Part shown: in pieces, positions 38,601-50,272 of the stretch
How the letters are laid out: each line of letters begins with the position of its first letter
How positions within the stretch are numbered: the first letter of the stretch is position 1
Source: Aphrophora alni
Taxonomy: Eukaryota > Arthropoda > Insecta > Hemiptera > Aphrophoridae
DNA: 64,000 bases
Direction of reading: 5' to 3'
Assembly: GCA_963513935.1 (NCBI GenBank)
Contig: OY740769.1
Span: 73,487,712-73,551,711 of the forward strand
Notes under the pieces: model-generated
Databases searched by the model: none
What the model was told of the DNA's origin: nothing
What the model saw: the letters and a program-made list of their open reading frames with translations, nothing else
Program-made: the position numbers and the translations under genes

Positions 38601-41600
38601 GTTGTCAGTACATTGAATTTTCGATGCAGTGTATTTTAGAGGGCGCTTTGTGGTGGTGAAAGATGTAGGCCTACTTTTGATACAAATGAAAGTTTGAGCT
38701 GTTAATTATATGAATCATATAGGCTGTTAAATTGGCAGTGTATATAAGGAAATGGAGTAATCAAAGTCGTATTAAACAAAGCAAATTTCCCAGTTATTGT
38801 CTGTTTATACATTTCGTAATACAAAGTGAAGTTGAGGTCAGAGTTTCCAAGGTCATCTGATTCAATCAAGGTTATAACTTGCATAAAACAATTTTAACTA
38901 AATGTTCAACGTTACATTGTTAAAACTCGGTGTTTATAACTTAAGGGGGAACAGAATAGTAGTTTGTAATTTGTTATTTAGCATTTGATTTTTTTTTAAA
39001 ACATCATTGCACAAAAATCTGATATTTTTGAGTTTATAATCAAATGAAAAAAACTGTAAATGTTCCTATGTTGTAGTTTGTACAGTTATAGTATGGATGT
39101 TACAAATGTGCAGCTCAAGCGTCTCGTTAGGTGGCTTAATTTGGGTCACATATTTAAGGAGTGAGTTTAATTTGGGCCATATAAGAGAGTTTGAGATAAA
39201 TGGCTTTTTATGTAAAAGACGCTGTTGTCTCAAAGATTTTTCTTTACTTTTTAACATTCTCTACCATATTTTTATGTGTATATATAATAGAGAGAAACCT
39301 TATGAGAGAATTGTTTTAAACTCCTTCTAAGATTCATAATATTTTCTTGAGTAACCATGAGCAACATGTAGGAAACATACACGTTGCCTATCCTAATGCT
39401 GTTATTCAACGCGTTATTATTACTTAGTTAGTTGTTATTACTCAGTATATATACTAAATAAAGATACAATTGGTTCATGCATTGGGTCAGAATACAGATG
39501 AGACGGATTTCTTACCGTTTACATAAACTTCTGTATATAATACACAATGTGTGAGAAAGTAAAATTAAAGGTAGGAAAATATCAAAATGGTATTTCCGAA
39601 TTTATTTTTAACTGCTGATAACAGCTTGGTGACCTGCATAGACGTCAATGATCGATAAATATCCTTAAAATAAATTCGCATCCTGTCACGTCTTCCTTAT
39701 CGTTTTACTAAGTTAAATTGATTTTAAAGTCTGGAATACATGTTTTATATAATAAACCTTAATCTGTAAGTATTCGGTATTGTTTTATTGCTAACGGGAA
39801 TCCCAGTTGGTATCTTATCACTGAACAATGTAATGGTACTTCACATGTTATCAGTATTCTGGGCGGATACAGATTAAACAGGGTGTAAGGGGGGGGGTTA
39901 TAAAAATAAACGTCTACAAATCTTCTCAAATACCCGTACAAATCCGTAAAACTATAGACTAATAAAATTACAAAACTCATTGAGTTTGTATCCAAGTCAC
40001 TCTTTTTTATATAATCATATAAAGTAAGTAACTACTTTATTATTAAAAAAAGTCACATAGACGGACATTATTGTTCTTTTATTATATAATAAAATTACCC
40101 TTAACTTATATTTTATGAAATTAGTCCACTCGTTTGAGTTGCAGAGCACGTCACGAGACGAGACGAGACGACGAGACATTCTGAAAACTAATTTTTGGGA
40201 ATCTGGAAACGATATTTTCATGAAAACACCACATCAATTTTTTAACTCATCACATAACGTCTTCTAAAAGCCTACGTACGTATATATTAGAAAAATAAAA
40301 GGTGAAAAGATCTTTTAAGCCATGAACAAAGAACGATTTATTTTTTTTTACTTCAAAGTAGAAATGTTTTCAATGAACATGTATGCTAATTAGAAATATA
40401 GCTAAGTGAGTTATAGATTAGAAGCCATGACATGTGCACGGTAATTGGCTCAGACAATACGGGTATTACATGATACAAATATTGGTTTTTAAAATCAGTT
40501 TGATACGTTGTTAGTAAACAAAAACGATAATTGTTTTCAGGCAACATTGCGTCCGAGCCGTTGCAGTATTTATCCGATTTTTACTAACTTTGGTATAAAT
40601 ATTGTCTTAAAAAAAATTATCGATAAAATCTAAAAGTTTTATTTGGTTTTTAGCACGTTTTTGAGGATGTTGTTATTGTCGTCCGATTTTCTTTAAGTAA
40701 AACTTTGACATTTACGATGATTCAGACAAGCTCTTTAACCAAACAAATCGGATAATCATAAATTATTTACACATTAATTTCTTCAACCGAACTTGTTATT
40801 TCTAAAAATAGATAGATTTTAATTTCGATGTTTGTATGTAGGAAGTATGTTCCAAATTCATAGTCGTCTCTACAACCTAAACGACCAAACCAATTTTTAC
40901 GGATTACAATTTAATCTCTTCCTTTAGTGGTCTTTCATATTAGTAAGTTTTTTTTTCAAAATTTGGCTCCAAAAGGTTAAATATGAAAAAGTGTATTTTT
41001 TGTTAAAACACACATGGTCGTCTTCCCAGTTCAAACATCTAAAATTAATGTTTCAACAATACTACATTTTATTTTTAACCAAAACAATTTTTGTAACTTT
41101 GTTAATTCCAGAGATATTGTAGAGCTACATTTTAAATTGAAATTAGCTGAAAGTTTGGTATCATTTAACTTCGGCGCTAACACTAAACTGCGTCTTTCGA
41201 ATTTAGTTTTGTTACTATTTTTGTTTAAAGACAAAACACCTATAGCTCATCATCGACTTATAAAAAATGAAGAAAACTAAATAAATAAAAAAAAAAAAAA
41301 CAGCAATCGAATACACTTTTAATATCAGCTTCAGAAAAGAACAAGAGTAGGTCAAGAGATATGAAGGAGATAGGAAAGATAAAAATAGGGTGTATAATTC
41401 AAGACTACACGCATGAAGGTTTTTGGTGTTGATGATAATATAAAAATAAAACCTGTTCTTTATTTTTAAAAAATGGAAACCTAATCAAAACACGAAAAAA
41501 AAACCAATGCTCTCAGTCTTCAGTAATACGATTATATAATTAAAAAAAAAAATTATTTGAACTGTTATTGATTTAATATTTATTTATGGTATTGGCATTA

Positions 41601-41756
41601 AAGCTGATAATAGTCTTATTGAAACATTAACAAGATAAAAATGATGTTACAATCGATAAGATTTTTTTGTTGTTTTAATCGATACTAAATGATTGGAATA
41701 ACATTTACTATTTAAAACAAATTAATAAGTGCATTATCTATATATACAACTTAAAA
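35646..41756. other. Long gene-free stretch
   Basis: About 6 kb of AT-rich sequence. Frames up to 88 codons occur (for example 41014-41280 and its antisense), but none shows a domain or exon-like borders. Minor features are a G10 run at 37640, a G9 run near 39890 and a short GACGA repeat at 40157-40178. No decayed transposase could be read. Confidence 0.5.
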
Positions 41757-42944
41757 ACGGTTAATGGCCTTAAAATTAAGTAAATATCACGCCACGAGGA
41801 GTAAATGAATGTTGCAATGATAGAGACGGTTGATGGCCTTAAAATTAAGTAGATATCTACGCCACGAGGAGTAAATGAATGTTGCAATGATAGAAACGGT
41901 TGATGGCCATAAAATTAAGTAGATATCTACGCCACGAGGAGTAAATGAATGTTGTAATGATAGAAACGGTTGATGGCCTTAAAATTAAGTAAATATCTAC
42001 GCCACGAGGAGTAAATGAATGTTGCAATGATAGAAACGGTCTATGGCCTTAAAATTAAGTAGATATCACGCCACGAGGAGTAAATGAATGTTGCAATGAT
42101 AGAAACGGTCTATGGCCTTAAAATTAAGTAGATATCACGCCACGAGAAGTAAATGAATGTTGTAATGATAGAAACGGTCTATGGCCTTAAAATTAAGTAG
42201 ATATCTACGCCACGAGGAGTAAATGAATGTTGCAATGATAGAAACGGTCTATGGCCTTAAAATTAAGTAGATATCACGCCACGAGGAGTAAATGAATGTT
42301 GTAATGATAGAAACGGTTGATGGCCTTAAAATTAAGTAGATATCTACGCCACGAGGAGTAAATGAATGTATAATGATAGAAACGGTCTATGGCCTTAAAA
42401 TTAAGTAGATATCTACGCCACGAGGAGTAAATGAATGTTGTAATGATAGAAACGGTTGATGGCCTTAAAATTAAGTAAATATCTACGCCACGAGGAGTAA
42501 ATGAATGTTGTAATGATAGAAACGGTTGATGGCCTTAAAATTAAGTAAATATCTACGCCACGAGGAGTAAATGAATGTTGCAATGATAGAAACGGTCTAT
42601 GGCCTTAAAATTAAGTAGATATCACGCCACGAGGAGTAAATGAATGTTGTAATGATAGAAACGGTTGATGGCCTTAAAATTAAGTAGATATCTACGCCAC
42701 GAGGAGTAAATGAATGTATAATGATAGAAACGGTCTATGGCCTTAAAATTAAGTAGATATCTACGCCACGAGGAGTAAATGAATGTTGTAATGATAGAAA
42801 CGGTTGATGGCCTTAAAATTAAGTAAATATCTACGCCACGAGGAGTAAATGAATGTTGCAATGATAGAAACGGTCTATGGCCTTAAAATTAAGTAGATAT
42901 CACGCCACGAGGAGTAAATGAATTTTGTAATGATAGAAACGGTT
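41757..42944. repeat. ~69.6-bp satellite array, about 17 copies
   Basis: Head-to-tail units read ACGGTTGATGGCCTTAAAAT, TAAGTAGATATCTACGCCAC, GAGGAGTAAATGAATGTTG, (T/C)AATGATAGAA. Two-way variants occur at TTGATGG/TCTATGG and ATATCTACGCC/ATATCACGCC. A rare unit with a deletion (GAATGTATAATG) lies at 42368 and 42716, and the CACGCC variants at 42271 and 42619, both 348 bp apart. Part of the array is therefore a five-monomer higher-order repeat. TAGATATCTA is a perfect palindrome within most units. Confidence 0.96.
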
Positions 42945-43371
42945 GTAAGCATAGCCTAATAAGCAAATAAATTTGTAACAGCTGATCAGCTGAAAACAGA
43001 TGTTACAAGTGTACACTAGTAAAATCTGTTTCAACAACATCAAATAGTTTATGGTCATTGCTATTGATGATTAACATTGAACTTATAGAGCTATATTTTA
43101 AAATACACTTACTACAGTCTACTTAAAAGATCAATTAAAGTAAGTTCATCAATTACAAAATAAATTGAAAAAACTTAGTGTACTCTGTATAATTATATGA
43201 GAAACACAAAAACTGTCAATGTAAACTTAAATACAGAAGTTGTATCTTGGTTTGTGGAATTACAGCCAGGAGGTTCACTTTTGTGGATTAAATCACGATA
43301 AAGACATAATATGAGATTCACATGGAAATTATTTCACAACACATTTTTCAATAGAATTATATTTTAATTTG
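42945..43371. other. No gene recognised
   Basis: AT-rich spacer between two tandem arrays. It contains the 14-bp palindrome CAGCTGATCAGCTG near 42980. Confidence 0.5.
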
Positions 43372-44245
43372 AAAACATTGTAACATGTATGAAAGATATA
43401 ACGTTTTTGTCTTTGTTTAACTGTTATTTATTTATTTTGTCTCTGGTTAATGAGGTCGATTCCTACTGATATTATAAAGAAACAAAGTGAAAACAATGTG
43501 CCATGCATGAAATAAATAAGTTTCTGTCTCAGGTTAACTGGTATTTATCTCTTTTGTCTCTGGTTGATGAGATTGATTTCTACTGACATTATAAAAAAAC
43601 AAAATCAATCTCACCAACCAGAGACAAAAGAGATAAATAACAGTTAACCAGAGACAAAAGCTTATTTATTTCATGCATGCCACATTGTTTTCACTTTGTT
43701 TCTTTATAATGTCAGTAGAAATCAATCTCATCAACCAGAGACAAAAGAGATAAATAACAGTTAACCAGAGACAAAAACTTATTTATTTCATGCATGGCAC
43801 ATTGTTTTCACTTTGTTTCTTTATAATGTCAGTAGAAATCAATCTCATTCACCAGAGACAAAAGAGATAAATAACAGTTAACCAGAGACAAAAACTTATT
43901 TATTTCATGCATGGCACATTGTTTTCACTTTGTTTCTTTATAATGTCAGTAGAAATCAATGTCATTAACCAGAGACAAAAGAGATAAATAACAGTTAACC
44001 AGAGACAAATCCTTATTTATTTCATGCATGACACATTGTTTTCACTTTGTTTCTTTATAATGTCAGTAGAAATCAATGTCATTAACCCGAGACAAAAGAG
44101 ATAAATAACAGTTAACCAGAGACAAATCCTTCTTTATTTCATGCATGGCACATTGTTTTCACTTTGTTTCTTTATAATGTCAGTAGAAATCAATCTCATT
44201 AATCCGAGACAAAAGAGATAAATAACAGTTAACCAGAGACAAAAA
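43372..44245. repeat. 117-bp tandem array with head-to-head orientation flip
   Basis: From about 43600 to 44245 the unit (GTTTTCACTTTGTTTC, TTATAATGTCAGTAGAAATC, AACCAGAGACAAAAGAGATA, CAGTTAACCAGAGACAAA, CATGCATGGCACATT) repeats directly. CATGCATG occurs at 43672, 43789, 43906, 44023 and 44140, exactly 117 bp apart. From 43372 to about 43597 the same unit is present on the opposite strand, with the outermost copy most diverged. The flip creates an inverted repeat with arms of about 47 bp around 43597. Confidence 0.93.
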
Positions 44246-44334
44246 CCATCATACATAGTCCATCAAACCTACCCAGAGGATCTTAGCACTATTTTTAATT
44301 CATGCCATATATTAAATTCACTGTTAACACGCTC

Positions 44335-44720
44335 GTTAATCAAAAAAATAGAAACAGTTTATTTTGGGGTTATTTTGTAATTTATAATGCATGCTAAAAA
44401 ATAATAATGAATGCTGAAATTTAGTTTAATTACTTTTAACTTAGTTTATTACAAAATTCAACCTTTTTTGATTATATTTGTAATTTATATTGCATGCTTA
44501 ATAATAATGAATGCTGAAATTTAGTTTAATTACTTTTAATTTAGTTTATTACAAAATTCAACAGTTTTTTGATTATTTTTGTAATCTATAATGCATGCTT
44601 AATAATAATGAATGCTGAAATTTAGTTTAATTATTTTAAAATTAGATTATTACGAAATTCAACAGTTTATTTTGATTATTTTTGTAATCTAAAACGCATG
44701 CTTCATAATAATGAACTCAT
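44335..44720. repeat. ~101-bp tandem repeat, about 4 copies
   Basis: A unit with AATGAATGCTGAAATTTAG and TTTGTAATCTATAATGCATG recurs. AATGAATG starts at 44406, 44506 and 44607, and a degenerate copy (AATGAACTC) at 44710. It is very AT-rich. It shares the GCATGC core with the preceding 117-bp array but no longer similarity. Confidence 0.85.
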
Positions 44721-45632
44721 TAACTGTTTTATTTCTATTTCAACAATATTTTTGCCAGATATTCTAGTTTATATATTATAGTGAATTTGTATTTTAGTTT
44801 ATACAAAGTTATTTTAGTGGTAGTGAATGGAGATTTAATTTTTAAAAGATCGTTTGAGATTATCATGGAACTATTTTTAAGACGCACATTGACTTAAACC
44901 AAATTTTATAGAGATTTTATATTTAAGATGTAAAAAAATTAAATTTAAATTTGTAATATTCAAAAGTTATGGGGTAATTATAGATTACAAAAAATTTCTG
45001 GTAAATATATAAGTGGAATATACAATGTACTTTACATGGTTTTGTAAAGTATAGGATTCATTTTCAAAATAATTTTAGTTAGGGCTTATTTTAGACCAAA
45101 TGTATAAAATTTTGGTTTCATCAAACACACATCACTAATGATGTATTATTTAGCTTGTTAGATTTTTTAGGACGTGGACAACAATATAAATATAAAAATG
45201 GCGGCCGATTTACAACGGAATCAAACATTTTTCTCCATTGTTCAAAATAACTTCTCACTTCTTGTAGAACATCTCACAATAAATATGCAACTTTAATAAG
45301 TCCATATTTACATATTTAATTATAAGATTATTGCATATTTTACCTTTCAGGGAGTATGGCTATGTTTCTTATTTGCTTTGAAAGGAGGCCTAGGACATGG
45401 TTTGAATTTAACATTATCTATAATAGTTAGGCCCGGCCCTGTGTTTAGTTATTTGATAAATAAATGTTTTAATTAATTTCCAATATTTCCTCACCATGAT
45501 AGAGACTTGAAAGATTTTTTGTGTAGTCAGGTCAGTTTTTAAGCTATAGATTAGACCTACTTTGTTTAAGATAAAGCGATGAAGTGGTGTATGTAGATAA
45601 ATTTTATAAGATGATCAGTTTTCCTTCAGAGA
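44721..45632. other. Region upstream of the transporter coding start
   Basis: No promoter element can be named with confidence. A polypyrimidine tract ending in CAG (TTTTCCTTCAG, 45619-45629) lies just before the start codon and looks like a splice acceptor, so the transcription start is probably farther left with an intron in the 5' UTR. CGGCCCTGTG near 45433 loosely resembles a hAT terminus. Confidence 0.4.
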
Positions 45633-45663
45633 ATGGCGAGAAAAGTTCCACAGGAGAATATTG
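45633..45663 (+). CDS. Choline transporter-like protein, coding exon 1
   Basis: A short first coding segment of 10 codons plus one base (MARKVPQENI, then the G of Gly11) ends at a good donor, G|GTAAGT. The ATG has a favourable context (A at -3, G at +4). The frame joins exactly (phase 1) to the strongly supported exon at 50150, completing Gly11-Ser12. Related CTL2-type proteins have short, variable N-terminal tails before the conserved P-x-K-x-x-P-x-F-x-G-P block, and alternative first exons are known in this family. This start is therefore plausible but could be one of several. TTTTCCTTCAG immediately upstream could be an acceptor for a 5' UTR intron. Intron 1 is 4486 bp. Confidence 0.6.
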
Positions 45664-47300
45664 GTAAGTTGATATTCAAATAATCCCCACTTAGGGCTTC
45701 AAATATAATTCTACTGAGATTTAATTTAATTTACAGTTGCTAGTGTCGTCAGGTTTCATTTTCTCATTTTATTAAACCTAAAAATAACAGGGTTTGATTT
45801 AACAAAATTTGTCTTCGTATTTTTTTAAACTGTTTTTCTAAAAATAGGTTAATTTGAACCTTAAAAATCTAATTTTTTTATTGAAATTGGCTTTTTAATT
45901 GTTATAAAAAACATTTCTTGCATTTTATTTCTGTCACATGTTTAACCATTTGTTAAACTAATTAATAATACTTTTATGTGAGTTCATACGGAATAATGTA
46001 AAAATAGTCAACAAATGTGACGCTTAAACAGGAAATCAATTAAAATAGACAACAAACCAACAATTTTCTTATTTTCTGTTCATACATAGAATGTGTATAC
46101 CAAATTTCTTCATAATCAAAAAATTCGTTTCAAATTTTTCGTGTAGATAGGTACAAGTTTTGTTCATGTCATGTACTTATTTTCATTTCCCAAATGAATG
46201 TATTTAAATTTGTTAAAATAATTGAAACATTCCAGCTTACCATTTTAAACCAAATTTTTATAGAAAATATTTCCAATCATACAGAAAAAAACTTTTTTGC
46301 TTTTATGTAAAAATCGAATCATTTTAGGGAAATTAGAGGAATTAAACAAAATTAAAAAAAACAAGAAACTAAAATAAATAACCCGTGATAATTTTTCATT
46401 TCTGAAATAATTAAATTAGTGCTCTTAGGGTTCAAACCAAATTCAATAGAGCTTAAGGAGTAATTTAAATTTTGTACAGAGTAATAAAAGTTCACATTAG
46501 AAATTTCCAAACAAATTTTTGAGGTAGACTAGGGGAGAATTTGAGTTATAATTTGAAAAACCTGAAGGTGTGGAGAAATATTATATTGACAGAATTCCAA
46601 GATTCAATATAATCGGACATAATCATTTGAGAGATAATTGTTAACTATTATTATCCGTTTATACAATCTTTATACATGTTTATCTTTGATATAGATACAC
46701 ATATATAATAATCCAAATTAAATAATAACTAAATAGGTAGCAATGATATTTCATTCTTTGTACATCCAGTTTTTTGAAATGCCACTAGTGCTTTCTCTTA
46801 AAATATGAACATTCCATAAGTCATGTTAAACTTCAAACTTTTAATCTTTATCTTATTCTAGCAAGTCTTAAACACTCTTTACTGATATTATAGTACTTAT
46901 AGGCAATTTAGTACTTACTGTTGAATTTAGGCAATTTGTGAACCAAGTTTTAGAAACAATAATATTTGTTTAGTTTCTAATCCCTCCTACATTTAGTCGT
47001 ATAAATAAGGCGCGGTACTACGAAGATATGGGGGTGGGCTATTTAGCAGGGACCTAAGAGTGAGAAAGAATTTATATTTGTTTATTATTATGGACATATT
47101 GAACTAATGTAAACCAACTATGTATTGAAGTTGGATATGTAATACCATTATATTCCTAGCAACAGTTATACACCATAATTTAGTTCTTTCCATTTTCATT
47201 ACAAACATTAAAATGACGTGAACAAAACAAACAATTAAATAAACTACTTTATTTTACTAAAATATGTTCTACCTAAACCGATTTTTTGGCTGATTGTAAG

Positions 47301-47301
47301 A

Positions 47302-47364
<63 letters not shown>
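47301..47364. repeat. (GT)(AT)n microsatellite
   Basis: GTGTGTGT followed by 27 AT units, within intron 1. Confidence 0.95.
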
Positions 47365-47369
<5 letters not shown>

Positions 47370-48311
47370 CATTTATTGGAAAATTAAACGGATGAGTCAT
47401 TCAAATTTATACTAACAAAAGTTGCGAACATTTGCGATATACGAAGTGTATACTCATTAAAACAGCAAAATTTAAAGATAATAGCTTTTATTAATGTTAT
47501 TTGTAATAGTTCACAGTATCTCTAGTACTATTGTATAATTTGTGTTATATATATATTGGGTTATAACCTTCAAATTTCACCAAAATTTATTAAAAATCTG
47601 TAGAACTGATTGAGAGAAATTTGAGCTTTAAATTTGATTCTTTTATTTATCGATAAGTCAAGAATTAAAATTATTTGGCTGGATAGAGACTGTACAATTT
47701 GTAAGACGAATATTTAATTAGAGGTATATCGTAGCCGAATTTGATCATAACAGCTAGAGACTACCTCAAAAACTATTATAAGTATTATATTTACATCCAG
47801 AATTAGGAGGAAAAATAATAGTTATTTCTGGTAATGTCAAGGTACACAATAATTACATATCAAGAAATTAGTCCACACAAATTGCAGTTGTTAGAGGAAA
47901 TTAAAATTTTAAACCTATACCACAAAACCTACAATATTGCAATAGTCAAACATTTGATTAATGAAATAAAAGTAACTCACTTGATCATTTTACCAATATG
48001 ATTTATTAAGTTTTAATATTGTAAACTAAGAGAGGAGAAAGGGAAATCACAGAGATGGGGACTTTTTCATTCAGGTCTTGACTTTCATTACAAGGTGATA
48101 AAGATACAAAATATAATACAAATCTAAATTTAAGCCTAATGAAATTAAAAATAATATATCTCTTTCAATGGAACAAGTATCTCAGACTAGTTAAAAAAAG
48201 TATCTCAGTTGGTTTGTGAAAGTAAATATAGTAAATGAAGTAATTTTATTGTAATATACTTATAAAGTGTTATTCAATATGTGTGTTAATGATCAGGGTA
48301 TATTTTATAAT

Positions 48312-48337
48312 TATATATATATATATATATATATATA
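48312..48337. repeat. (TA)n microsatellite
   Basis: About 13 TA units within intron 1. Confidence 0.9.
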
Positions 48338-50149
48338 AAGTATTGTGATATGTGCCCTATGTTAATAATAATAATAATTACTATTATATTTATGAATTTC
48401 TTAAAACATACATATTTTAAACAGGAGGTAATTATCTGACATAGAGATAGTTCAATCTTTGTGATAACTGAGGCAACAAACATTTCATGAGGGATTTTAT
48501 AACTGATTAATTTAAACAGAAGGGGACTTTAATTTAAAATTGAAATTTATAAAATCGTAATTAAATTATAGGTTAACCAGAAAAATAACAAGGTCTAATA
48601 AAAAATAACAAGGTTTAATTTTGTGTATATGTGAGTATTGAAAACCCATGTAATAAATGTATGTTATTTTACAAAACTAAAAAGAACCATATTTTCAAGC
48701 CCAAAATAGATCTTAATTTTATGCCTTATTCAATTGGTAATATCTGTAGCTGAGCGAAGCAAAAATTACCCCTAGCTCTTTTCTAAAGGTTTTACATTTA
48801 AAAAGTTTTAGAATGTGCAAAAAAGTTTTACAACACCTAGATTCCAACCAATAGGTTCAAAATACATAATCGGTGTGAGAAATCAACTCTGACTATCATG
48901 TAGACATTTAAAAATAGCTTTTTGTAGTCTGAGCTATCCAATATGCTTATATATACATATTAATGTATTTTCATAATCACAATTCTTTTCTATGCATATA
49001 TAGTAAGAAAATGAAATCTAAGAGAAATTTGTTGCTTATAATTCAAATGGATTCATGTGTTCATTGAGTGACCTATATAAAGTTGACCCCTAAGTCCCTT
49101 TAACTAGGTGGAGGATTATGTTAATCAAGTTATATCTACCCTGAACTGTTTCAAGGTTGCAATACAAAGGGAAGGTTGCAATTTTCTCCAAGGCCAGACA
49201 AAAATTACAATATTTAAAATGTTTGTGCGTGCTAAAGTTGTCTGTACCTTTTAACTGATTTATTACTGTGTATGTTAAAGTCTTTATAAACAACAATTTA
49301 ATTTGATAATAGTATATTACTTTTTCACATTTACTAATTAGAGTCTAAAGAAAGTAGTGAGGTGATAAAAAGAAAATAATTTAAGTTTTATTAAATAGAA
49401 AAAAAAATCATAATTTGAGGATTTTTAAGACCTATGTAGTCTTTTTTGGTTGTCCTTACTTTTAGATGCAGCTTTTGTATGGAAAACACTTTCATCTTAT
49501 ATTACCGCTTTGCAAAGGCCATAGGCGACAATCTAAATTTTTAAAAACCTAATAACTTTTTGATTCAGAAAAATTTAAGATACAACTATTAAAAATCGTA
49601 GTTTGTCTCAACGTTATTTTGCATTGACTGAAGGGCTGGACATATTTTTCCGCTATATTTATCATTTCTTTCTTTGGCGGTAAAAAACGAAGCCTATTTT
49701 TAAAATTTTAGTTTTATGTCATAAAAATACAGTAACTATAATACTAAAAGTTGATTACTTTGGGGAAAGTTTTATATTTACTCTTCATCTTTTTGAATTA
49801 GAAGAAGGAAAACTCCGAAATTAAAATAAAAGTTTATCCACTATATGAACACTATAGCAAAGGATTTAAATATATTACGTATTCAGAATAAGAAAAATGT
49901 GAGTCAGGATAGAGTTTATTGGTATCTTTTGTTTGTTCTACAATAAAGCGCCATCATGGTTTGTTAAGTTTCTAATAGTAGTCTAATAATAATGGTTACA
50001 TATATGTTTCTTTTTAGTAAATTTTTACACAAGGTAATGTGTAGGTTAATTTTTAGGTTTATAACTTTAAAAATTCATTAACATTGAACTGTTTATTTAC
50101 GAAAATATAGAAACCAATTTAAAAGATTTGTTTATTATTTTTATTTCAG

Positions 50150-50272
50150 GGTCACCTTTGAAACATGAACCCGATTTTAACGGACCCAGAAAAAACCGGT
50201 CTTGTACTGATATTCTCTGTTTACTTCTGTTTGCTGTATTCCTAGCAGCATGGGGTTTCCTAGGATACTATG
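50150..50272 (+). CDS. Choline transporter-like protein, coding exon 2 (TM1)
   Basis: The exon follows TTTATTTCAG and ends before GTAAGT. It encodes residues 11-51 in the joined frame. A short cytosolic tail carries the family block P-L-K-H-E-P-D-F-N-G-P and NRSCTD, both hallmarks of SLC44 (CTL) proteins. A hydrophobic segment at residues 32-51 (ILCLLLFAVFLAAWGFLGYY) is the first transmembrane helix. SLC44 proteins are about 650-720 residues with around ten membrane helices, and they carry choline (and for some members ethanolamine) across plasma or mitochondrial membranes. The P-x-K-x-x-P-x-F-x-G-P block points to the CTL2-like branch rather than CTL1. Exon phase is 1 on both sides. Confidence 0.92.

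Larger units (their letters stand above)
45664..50149 (+). other. Intron 1 of the transporter gene
   Basis: GT...AG intron with AT-rich content. It holds (TA)n runs at 47311-47364 and 48312-48337. No transposase or nested gene is seen. A minus-strand frame at 49090-49296 has no recognisable domain. Confidence 0.6.

Noticed and set aside
41014..41280. Overlapping sense and antisense frames of 88 and 67 codons
   Set aside because: They are mutual shadows in AT-rich DNA, with no motif in either.
42622..42861. Minus-strand frame with repeated IYSSWRRYLLNFKAI peptide
   Set aside because: Translation of the ~69.6-bp satellite. There is no start context, splice signal or family match.
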